This document shows positions 8,601 through 14,457 of a DNA stretch of 16,349 bases, in pieces (the stretch's first letter is position 1; each line of letters starts with the position of its first letter). The stretch is from positions 39,006 to 55,354 of the forward strand of contig DCIH01000113.1 of the NCBI GenBank assembly GCA_002317575.1. Reading direction: 5' to 3'. Under the pieces are notes generated by a model. The model saw only the letters and a program-made list of their open reading frames with translations. It was not told the origin of the DNA and did not search any database. The stretch is from Verrucomicrobia bacterium UBA1731 (lineage in GTDB: Bacteria > Verrucomicrobiota > Kiritimatiellia > RFP12 > UBA1067). Made by a program: the position numbers and the translations under genes.

Positions 8601-8831
8601 CTTCCACGGCGTCTCGTGCCAGTTGACGCCGCGCCCGCCCCCGCGCAGCAGATCGACGACGGAACCCGCGTCCTTCCCCTTGTTGAAGACGTCGAAACCG
8701 CTCCACTTGTGGTATTCGCCCGGACCGTAGGCCCGCATGCCGAACTTGTCGTTCTCCCAGGCGAAGTCGTTCTCGCGCTCCGGACAGACGGAGCATTTGC
8801 AAATCGCCGCCAGCAACAATGTCCCGATCAT
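5649..8831 (-). CDS. Three-module exported protein: DUF4861-like, sialidase-like Asp-box propeller, TIM barrel
   Basis: A 1060-residue protein with three recognisable parts. Residues 20 to about 262 resemble DUF4861, a beta-rich domain of polysaccharide-utilisation loci (opening NDFAWENDKFGMRAYGPG, 21-38). Residues 300 to about 655 form a sialidase/BNR-type propeller with four Asp boxes: SDDGGDTW (347-354), SADKGATW (475-482), SADEGRTW (527-534) and SEDDGATW (586-593). The classical FRIP motif of GH33 is not seen. Residues 672 to about 960 look like a clan GH-A-type barrel, with YHLADEP (752-758; Glu757 a candidate acid/base) and MSFDKYPL (819-826). About 100 beta-rich residues follow. The leader is very short (MIGTLLLAAICKC). 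The ATG at 8831 follows AAGGAG (8838-8843) by 6 nt. It lies 22 nt after the GH32-like gene and 37 nt before the GH5-like gene. It probably trims a glycan outside the cytoplasm; substrate unknown, sialic acid specificity unproven. Confidence 0.82.
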   Translation of the reverse strand: MIGTLLLAAICKCSVCPERENDFAWENDKFGMRAYGPGEYHKWSGFDVFNKGKDAGSVVDLLRGGGRGVNWHETPWKGVLDNYTMGASRGVGGIAMFADGEWKTFPDWETSRILHTGDDYLQFELVYPAFSAAGRMTCRITLKRGERFFRNDVSFERFPDGFVAGPGIDLEPKRDHKGDLFEDAKTGVVALFEDAKGVNGSTMSAIFPAPGQTFEMTTDHMNCRVIGFKTRMFSYYAGASWSLAGEITSAKAWREAVDAAIRRVGGATASETSAAVLRAEITAVERRAAVAVDLPPVVRTADLAAYSTNKLAFALNNGLGMTAKGRLWASWIAGEDGGGAFTVASFSDDGGDTWSDVAWAIDGHGDQATERTNIIGTFWLDPNGTFRLYTDQSRGHFDGRAGIWESVAVDPDAPVSRWSPMRRIGHGHVLNKPVVLANGRWAMAGYLNWVKWGTEAEKAAFAELDGERGVTCYVSADKGATWEKRGTAKFPGIDWQEAQFVPLKNGTLRVFARVLEDKVGKLMAADSADEGRTWSKAFTLASMDNPNTRFQLLRLKSGRLLFVKNGAPAAGGKDKQVRDKLTAYLSEDDGATWLGGLELYAEHASYPDVCEGPDGMIYITHDHDRYGAAEIWFHRFTEEDVLARRIVSAKGRLKILVSRAMGKKAEDAAELPILGWHAIPFAEASVERYREAKDAGFTHMMQHAPDLAGAVKVLDCAQKAGIKLSILSPCLSGTNLEASVRTLKKHPALALYHLADEPHASKMPELGALAKRIRAEDPDHACYVNWFGIVDRDPARWYGTPDLRSYIARSLELIPTGLMSFDKYPLMVNGAETREPPFRNLPNATLKPTWFESLEIVREFSRGRKLPFWAFSLATAHVRPTYVYPSATEAGMKLQQYVNLAYGAQGLQYFTYWPVSESRSKFHDAPIAEDGKTSFVFDRVRAVNAEIKARQFVFAGADARDVWYAGASLPPSTRPLPKTGLPQGVQSIAVDGDAVVSHLVNGDHAYLMVVSVELNRDLAFTATFLPDVMRVRADGSVVPAARHASEYVLSPGETEIFRLR

Positions 8832-8853
8832 TTCATACTCCTTTAAGTGCGTC

Positions 8854-10959
8854 TCAATCGTGGCGCATAAACGGACCGAACGCCGCGCCGCCCGCAACGT
8901 GGGTCGCGATTTCGGAAACCTTCAAATGCGGACGCAGCGCGACCATCGTGCGCTTGCCGGCGATTTCCGCGTCCACGAGCGTGCACGGCATCGTGGGATC
9001 GTGCTTGACGATGATGCGCAGCGGGAATGTCGTCTTGAGGTCGTGCAGATTTTCGAGACGGTACGCGCGCGCCGAATACGGCAGCTTCGACTGGAGATCC
9101 CACGGCAGCTTGCGGAAATAATCGGCCTTCTGCCCTTCTTCGGACGCCATCACCTCGCGCACCGTGGGAATCGGCGCGGGAAATGCGTCGCCGCCCGTCC
9201 AGTCGGAATACTGCGCCGTGGCGGCGTCCAGATCGAGCGTAAATTCCACGCCGGGCACGCCCGCGACCGCGGACGCGAAACGGACGCCGACTTTGCCGCC
9301 GCGCGTGCCGTCCACCGTCGTTTCGTACAGCGCGCACGCGGGAGCCGCGCGGTCGACCACCGGACCCGCCGGCAGCGCCGTCTTCGCGTGGAAGCGCGGC
9401 TGCACTTCGGGGCACCACTTAACGCCCAGTTCGTGGTTCTCGAGCTGGACAAGTTCGCGGATGACGAGATAGCTGCCGAACGGCGCGATCCAGCCCATCA
9501 TGAGACGGCGGTCGTTGCCGAACGGCACCACCATCGGCACCGTTTCGCCGCCGTAAATGTCGCGCCCTTCCAGCGCCAGATCGCGGTACTCCGTGAAGTC
9601 GGCCGTGGCGGACGAATAAAAGCCCGTGATGCCCACGATCATGTAATGCCAGCCGCCCCATGTGAAATAGGACGGGCACTCGAGCGAATTGCGCATCGGC
9701 GCGGTGCGGTTGTGCGGCGGGAATGTCGCCGATACGCGCTCCCACGGACCGTCCACCTGTTTCGCCTTCCAGATGCCGTTGGCGTACATCTTGAGCGAGC
9801 CGTCCTCCAGCGTGTACACGCTGGGGTTCGTGGCGAAGTGCGTGATCTTGCGCGACTTGCGGAAGCGCTCTCCGTCGTCGCTCACGGCGTATGTCATGCC
9901 GCCCGGGAAGAGCGGCGCAAGTTCTTCAAAGGTGCGCGCGGACGTGATCCGGCCCGTCGCCTCGGCCTCGGCGTGGAATTTGCTCGCGGCGTTTTCCCGC
10001 CACGGGACGAACCGTTCGGTGTGCAGCCCGTAGGCGAAATGCAGCTTGCCGTTGTGGAAGAACGGCGTACCCGTGCCGCACGATTCGAAGGGCGTGTCGA
10101 ACTCGCCGAAGTTTTCGTGCTCGGTCCAATGCAGGAGATCGCGCGAGGACAAGTGCCCCCAGTAGTGCGCGCCCTGTCCCCACTTGGACCCGTGGTGGCG
10201 GCGATCGAGGAGATAGAACACGTGCATGGTCCCATCGTGCGCGTACGGCACCACGTCGCCGATCCACGCGCCGCATCGGGGACGGAAATACTGGATGCCT
10301 TCGGCGACCGTCTCGCGCGAAACGGAAACCTTCGGCAACGCGGCGGGCGACCAAAGCGCCGCCGCCTTCACGCACGCGTCGGCGACTTCGAGTTTCGCGT
10401 CCGCCGGCCAAACGACCTCGCCGAACGGGAAGTTCTCGTCCGCCAACGCGCCGTCCGCGAACACGCGCACGCGAACGCCGTCGAAGAGGAAAAGGACCTC
10501 GTGCCGTCCCTGCGCCAATTTCGCCGCCGAAACGCCCGCGCGGATTTCCTTCCACTCGGGATGGCGTTCGGAATGTAGCAGGAAGCGCCCCTCCAGCGCG
10601 GCGACGGAACCGTCCGCGAGCGGATAACCCGCGTAGTGCTGCTGCCAATCGAAGTTCCAGTCGCGGTTTTTCGGATCGACGGGATGAAGCGCGATCTCGA
10701 ACGCACCCGCGACCTTCGCCACGACGCGCGGACGCTGATGATCCTTCGGGAGTTCAAAGTCGAGCTTCAGCGTGAAGCCCTTTTCAGACGATTTGACGCC
10801 GATCGCCGCCGCGCGCGCCGCGCCGTCCACGCGGCAAGCCGCGCCGTCGTCCGGAAACGAAAAACGCTCGCGCCGGCAATCGATCGTCGCGTCGTCCGCA
10901 AACAGCGCAACGCACAGCGACAAAACCGCAACAACGCCAGTTAACTTAAAACAGCTCAT
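8854..10959 (-). CDS. GH32-like five-bladed propeller glycosidase, secreted
   Basis: A 701-residue protein with a signal peptide (MSCFKLTGVVAVLSLCVALFA). A beta-sandwich region of about 180 residues comes before the catalytic part. The propeller starts near residue 222: GAWIGDVVPYAHDG (230-243) sits where GH32 has WMNDPNG, giving Asp235 as candidate nucleophile. YWGHLSSRDLLHW (266-278) is a strong GH32-type signature. LECPSYF (426-432) supplies Glu427 as the acid/base of the ECP motif, and YGGETVPM to RRLMMGWIAPF (469-494) matches later blades. At the family's RDP position the sequence reads TNP (377-379). A C-terminal sandwich follows. The ATG at 10959 lacks a close strong ribosome-binding site (GGAAAG about 13 nt upstream). 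It heads a three-gene run. GH32 enzymes cleave fructosides, but the altered motifs make fructan an unsafe guess. Confidence 0.8.
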   Translation of the reverse strand: MSCFKLTGVVAVLSLCVALFADDATIDCRRERFSFPDDGAACRVDGAARAAAIGVKSSEKGFTLKLDFELPKDHQRPRVVAKVAGAFEIALHPVDPKNRDWNFDWQQHYAGYPLADGSVAALEGRFLLHSERHPEWKEIRAGVSAAKLAQGRHEVLFLFDGVRVRVFADGALADENFPFGEVVWPADAKLEVADACVKAAALWSPAALPKVSVSRETVAEGIQYFRPRCGAWIGDVVPYAHDGTMHVFYLLDRRHHGSKWGQGAHYWGHLSSRDLLHWTEHENFGEFDTPFESCGTGTPFFHNGKLHFAYGLHTERFVPWRENAASKFHAEAEATGRITSARTFEELAPLFPGGMTYAVSDDGERFRKSRKITHFATNPSVYTLEDGSLKMYANGIWKAKQVDGPWERVSATFPPHNRTAPMRNSLECPSYFTWGGWHYMIVGITGFYSSATADFTEYRDLALEGRDIYGGETVPMVVPFGNDRRLMMGWIAPFGSYLVIRELVQLENHELGVKWCPEVQPRFHAKTALPAGPVVDRAAPACALYETTVDGTRGGKVGVRFASAVAGVPGVEFTLDLDAATAQYSDWTGGDAFPAPIPTVREVMASEEGQKADYFRKLPWDLQSKLPYSARAYRLENLHDLKTTFPLRIIVKHDPTMPCTLVDAEIAGKRTMVALRPHLKVSEIATHVAGGAAFGPFMRHD

Positions 10960-10982
10960 TACGCATCATTCACTTTCCGTCG

Positions 10983-11069
10983 TCACATGATGGTGTAGCC
11001 GCCGTCGAGGACGATTTCCTGTCCGACCCTGAAATCGGACGCCTCGAAAGCGAGAAACACGCACGCGCC
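10983..11069 (-). pseudogene. C-terminal remnant of a short-chain dehydrogenase/reductase
   Basis: A 28-codon frame from 11069 to the TGA at 10985-10983 translates to the typical SDR C-terminus: ACVFLAFEAS followed by GQEIVLDGGYTIM. In intact SDRs (3-oxoacyl-ACP reductase or gluconate 5-dehydrogenase-like) this reads ACVFLAS-(D/F)EAS, about five residues, then GQ-(x)-(V/I)-VDGG; one residue after FLA seems lost. The frame is closed upstream by TAA at 11072-11070. No Rossmann motif or SYK active site can be found in the 250-bp gap in any frame. So it is a relic left by deletion, not a gene. Confidence 0.7.
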
Positions 11070-11086
11070 TTATGGCGTCGTGCGTG
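11058..11086 (-). terminator. Strong GC-rich hairpin: terminator or 5'-leader structure
   Basis: On the minus strand CACGCACGACGCC and GGCGCGTGCGTG form a 12-bp stem with a single bulged A and an ATAA loop, followed by TTTCTCGCTTT. It lies 126 nt after the GH2-GH31 stop, so it could be a rho-independent terminator with a poor U tract. It also begins only 3 nt after a probable -10 box, so it may instead be an operator or 5' leader hairpin of the GH32-like operon. One arm overlaps the first codons of the dehydrogenase remnant. Confidence 0.55.
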
Positions 11087-11088
11087 AT

Positions 11089-11116
11089 ATTGTACCACAT
11101 CGTCTGGGCACTGAAA
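11089..11116 (-). promoter_or_regulatory. Probable extended -10 promoter for the GH32-like operon
   Basis: TACAAT (11094-11089) is preceded by TGTGG, giving TGTGGTACAAT, an extended -10 arrangement very like the TGTGGTATACT in front of tpiA. TTTCAG (11116-11111) stands 16 bp upstream as a weak -35. It would place the start near 11082 and a leader of about 123 nt before the ATG at 10959. The rest of the 252-bp gap (11117-11211) holds nothing I recognise. Confidence 0.42.
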
Positions 11117-11211
11117 GGCGTCCGACCATGCGGCATTGTCGCGCGCGTCCGGCACGAGCATTTACGCCCTCATCATCGAGAGCGACGGCCAGCCCCATCA
11201 GCCGCAGAAGC

Positions 11212-14200
11212 TCACTTGCGTTCAAGACGGTAGCGCGGCAGGCGCGCGAGCGGAACGCCCTGGAGCTTCAGCTCCTTGGGTCCGACATGGCGCGCGCCGA
11301 GGTCGTCGGTCCACGCGCCCTTGGGAAGACACACCGTGCGCGCGTCGTCCGCCGAAAGGACCGGCGCCACCAGGAGATCGTCGCCGAGCATGAACTGGTC
11401 GCGGCATTCCGCGAAGCCCTGATTCGGGAACTCCCATTCCATGTGCCGCACGATCGGCTCGCCCGTTTGGGACGCCTGGCGCGCGAGCTCGAGGATGCGC
11501 GGCGCCGTCGCGACGTGCAAATCCGCCGCCGCCTTGCAGATCGCCGTCTCTTCGGGCGTCAAGACGCGCCACGGCGCGAGCGAGAACTGCATCATCGGCA
11601 TCAGCGCGTGCACCTGGCAGCTGCGCACGAAAAGCTTGTGGTCGATCGCGAAACCCTTTTCGAAGAAGTCGCCCGCCAAACCGCCGCCGATCATGTCCGC
11701 GCAGGTGTAGGCGTAGCCGAGAAGACCCGCGGCGAGCATGTCCGGAATCAGCTCCTGCAGGTCGTTCCAGCCGTGCGCCTTGTCCTGCAGCCGCTGGACG
11801 AGCGCGCGGCCCGCCGTGTTGTACGACGCGCGCAGCTCGTTGTACGGGAATTCCTCGGCGATGAGACTGAAGTCGCGGCAGTTGTCCGCCGGCGTGTGGA
11901 GCGGACGGCGGAAGCGGGCGCCCGTCGGCGACGTGAAGGTGTAGTGGTTCAGGTCCGCGCCGTCGAACTTGAACCCGTCCACGCCGTAGTCGCGCTGGAG
12001 GCCGCGCAATGTGGCTGTGAAATGGTCGCGCGCTTCGCGCACCGTGAAATCGTAGGCGTAGGAATAGCCGCTCCACCAGCGCACGATTGCCGCGCGTCCG
12101 TAGACGGACGGCGTGGGCGTCTCGGCGATCCAGCGGTTGTTGTACAGGTCGAGGCCCTCCAGGCTGTCCGCCGAAATGTACGGAACGACCCACAGCATCA
12201 CCTTCGCGCCCAGCGCGTGCAGACGCTCCACCATGCCCTTGGGATCCGGGAACGCCTCCTTATCGAACCGCCACGTGCCGAAATCGCGCATCCAGTAGTC
12301 GTCCACGATCACGACGCCCATCGGGAAACCGTGCGCGACGAGCGCCTTCGCGTACGCTTCGACGGACGCCTGGTTCCGTCCCGCGACATGCGACTCGATG
12401 GCGTGGTTGTACTGCGGCCGCGTGAAGAAGATTTCCGGCGGAATCTTGCCCGTGGACGGGAAATGCCGCTTGGCGGCGGCGAGAAACGCCTCCTTGAGCG
12501 TCGCGCCGACCTTTTCGACAACGATTGGAGACGACCCCGAAACGGTCAGCACGCCGTTCGAGGCGCTCCACGCGACGGGCTTTTCGCTCCACGCGTAGCG
12601 TCCCGCGCTGGACACGAAGAACGGCGAGATCTGATTGCAGTAGTTGTCCCGGTTCTGGTCGTGCTCGCCGAACATGCCGTACGGCTGGTCGCGGCCGAAG
12701 ATCGTGGCGCCGCCCCACCAGCGTTCACCCGGCAGCGGCTCGATCGTCTTCCGGTCGTCCGCATGGCGGTACAGCGTGGCGGACGCCTTCAGCGCGCCTG
12801 CGGAAAGTTCGAGGATGTTCTTGCCGGGCGCGAGCGGCACGCCGCTCCACAGCACCTGCCTGACGGCGTCAGGCGCCTGCTCGCCCACGACTTGTCCGTT
12901 GACGCGCAGCGTCACCTTGCCCGGCAGGTTGCAGAAACCCACCACCTCGTGCACCGCGTTGGTCGTTTCCGTCATGCGCGCGCCGGCGAGATGCAGCATC
13001 GGCTCGGGATTCCAGTTCGCCTTGTAGAAGAAGTAGGCGTCCTTTTTCGTCAGACGGTCGCGCGTGACAAGCCCCTTGTCGTTCACGCCGTCGCGGTCGC
13101 CTTCCTTGCGCTCGGCCGAGCGCGTGTCGAACATCTGCCACACGAAGACGCCCCAGAGCTGCGGCTTGCCCTGCAGACTCGCCCAGGCGTCGTGGTGGAA
13201 CTTCGTTTGGTATTCCTCCGGGTGGAAGCGCCCGTTCCAGGCGGGACGCTCGCCCGCGGGATTGCGGTGCTGTTCCACGCTCGCGCCGGCGCCGAACTCG
13301 CTCACGGCGCACGTTTTGCGGTTGTTGTTGGCCACCTGCACTTCCCAGTGGTAGCCCAGGTGCTTCGCCCAGCCCCAGTACCACCCAGGGTAGATGTTGA
13401 TGCCCAACACGTCGGGAATCGCGTTCAGCTCCTTTTTGTCGGCCTTGTCCGTCGCCGCGAGCGTGGGACGGTCCGGATCGAGGCCGTGGACGAATGCGTT
13501 TAGGTCCTTCACCACGGGCTCCGCCGTGCCGGCCGGCATGGGCGTTTCGTAGAGCTCGTTGAAAAGCCCCCAGCCGATGATGCACGGATGGTGCTTGTGC
13601 GCGAGCACCATCTCGCGCGTCATGTTCATCAGGTTCGCCCGCGTCGGCGCGTCGTTGCTGAGACAGTTGACAAGCGGCGTTTCCGTCCACACGAACAGTC
13701 CCAGCTTGTCGCAGAGGTCGTAGAACTTTTCGGACCGCGGATAGTGCGCCGTGCGGATGGCGTTCGCGCCCATCGCCTGGATCATCCTGAGGTCGCGCTC
13801 TTCCTGGTCGGGTGCGAGCAGCCAGCCGTTCGGACCGTCCTGGTGGTAGTTGACGCCCTTCATGAACGTCCTTTTGCCGTCCACGTAAAACCCGTCCGGA
13901 CGGAACTCGGCGCGCGGCTTCACGCGGCGTGCGATTTCCTCGGCGAAGAAACCGTCCTTGAATACGACATCCTTCGGCGCGGAGAGAAGCCACACGTCGC
14001 GGTAGATGCCGCCGGACATCGTGAAGTCGCCGGCGATCGGCACCACCGCGTAATCGAAGCGGTTGTCCACGAACACCTCGAGCACGTTTCCGTCCGGCTT
14101 GAGGGCCGGCGTGATTTCGAACGTGAACGGCGTGAACGCGCCCGCGTGCCGGCCGACCTCGCGTCCGTTCACGGAAACGACGGCCTTGATGGATACGCCC

Positions 14201-14448
14201 TCGAACCGCACGAACCAGCGCTTGGACAAATCGACCGCGGGCAGTTTCCGCGCGTATGTCCCCGTGCGCCGCGGACACGGCGCCGCGGGATTGGCCGCCG
14301 TTTCGCCGTCGAACACATGCGGCACCACGACGGCGCTTCCGTCAACGGTCCACCCCGCGCCCGACAACGGCGCAACCGACCCGTCCGCCGGCGCATACGC
14401 CGCCCAGCAACGCGTGACGGCGGCAAACACAATCCCGAACATCGACAT
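11212..14448 (-). CDS. GH2-GH31 double glycoside hydrolase, secreted
   Basis: A 1078-residue exported fusion of two complete-looking glycosidases. After a short leader (MSMFGIVFAAVTRCWA) comes a shortened GH2 beta-sandwich (about 60-160, with VSVNGREVGRHAG) and a GH2 barrel: FMKGVNYHQDG (195-205), NAIRTAHYPRS (229-239), acid/base Glu298 in GLFNE, nucleophile Glu384 in VSEFGAG and GVFVWQMFD (433-441). From about residue 575 (WWGGATIF) a GH31 enzyme follows. VIVDDYW (713-719) and MLWVVPYI (751-758) precede nucleophile Asp829 (GFKFDGAD), and IPDMLAAGLLGY with ADMIGGG (917-923) gives Asp918 as likely acid/base. DQFMLGDDLLVAPVL (1017-1031) is also present. The GH31 half most resembles the MYORG/alpha-galactosidase-type branch. 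ATG 14448 follows TAAGG by 7 nt; an in-frame GTG at 14454 is less likely. It starts 9 nt after the deacetylase fusion. Predicted: one beta-linked and one alpha-linked sugar removed by the same polypeptide. Confidence 0.88.
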   Translation of the reverse strand: MSMFGIVFAAVTRCWAAYAPADGSVAPLSGAGWTVDGSAVVVPHVFDGETAANPAAPCPRRTGTYARKLPAVDLSKRWFVRFEGVSIKAVVSVNGREVGRHAGAFTPFTFEITPALKPDGNVLEVFVDNRFDYAVVPIAGDFTMSGGIYRDVWLLSAPKDVVFKDGFFAEEIARRVKPRAEFRPDGFYVDGKRTFMKGVNYHQDGPNGWLLAPDQEERDLRMIQAMGANAIRTAHYPRSEKFYDLCDKLGLFVWTETPLVNCLSNDAPTRANLMNMTREMVLAHKHHPCIIGWGLFNELYETPMPAGTAEPVVKDLNAFVHGLDPDRPTLAATDKADKKELNAIPDVLGINIYPGWYWGWAKHLGYHWEVQVANNNRKTCAVSEFGAGASVEQHRNPAGERPAWNGRFHPEEYQTKFHHDAWASLQGKPQLWGVFVWQMFDTRSAERKEGDRDGVNDKGLVTRDRLTKKDAYFFYKANWNPEPMLHLAGARMTETTNAVHEVVGFCNLPGKVTLRVNGQVVGEQAPDAVRQVLWSGVPLAPGKNILELSAGALKASATLYRHADDRKTIEPLPGERWWGGATIFGRDQPYGMFGEHDQNRDNYCNQISPFFVSSAGRYAWSEKPVAWSASNGVLTVSGSSPIVVEKVGATLKEAFLAAAKRHFPSTGKIPPEIFFTRPQYNHAIESHVAGRNQASVEAYAKALVAHGFPMGVVIVDDYWMRDFGTWRFDKEAFPDPKGMVERLHALGAKVMLWVVPYISADSLEGLDLYNNRWIAETPTPSVYGRAAIVRWWSGYSYAYDFTVREARDHFTATLRGLQRDYGVDGFKFDGADLNHYTFTSPTGARFRRPLHTPADNCRDFSLIAEEFPYNELRASYNTAGRALVQRLQDKAHGWNDLQELIPDMLAAGLLGYAYTCADMIGGGLAGDFFEKGFAIDHKLFVRSCQVHALMPMMQFSLAPWRVLTPEETAICKAAADLHVATAPRILELARQASQTGEPIVRHMEWEFPNQGFAECRDQFMLGDDLLVAPVLSADDARTVCLPKGAWTDDLGARHVGPKELKLQGVPLARLPRYRLERK

Positions 14449-14457
14449 GCGCACGCC

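Noticed and set aside
5394..8846. A 1150-codon open frame on the plus strand
   Set aside because: It lies opposite the three-module protein, is rich in Arg/His/Ala/Val with no recognisable motif, and reflects GC-biased third positions of the true minus-strand gene.
10970..11161. A 63-codon minus-strand frame in the 252-bp gap
   Set aside because: It reads through the SDR remnant in the wrong frame and has no ribosome-binding site or recognisable sequence.
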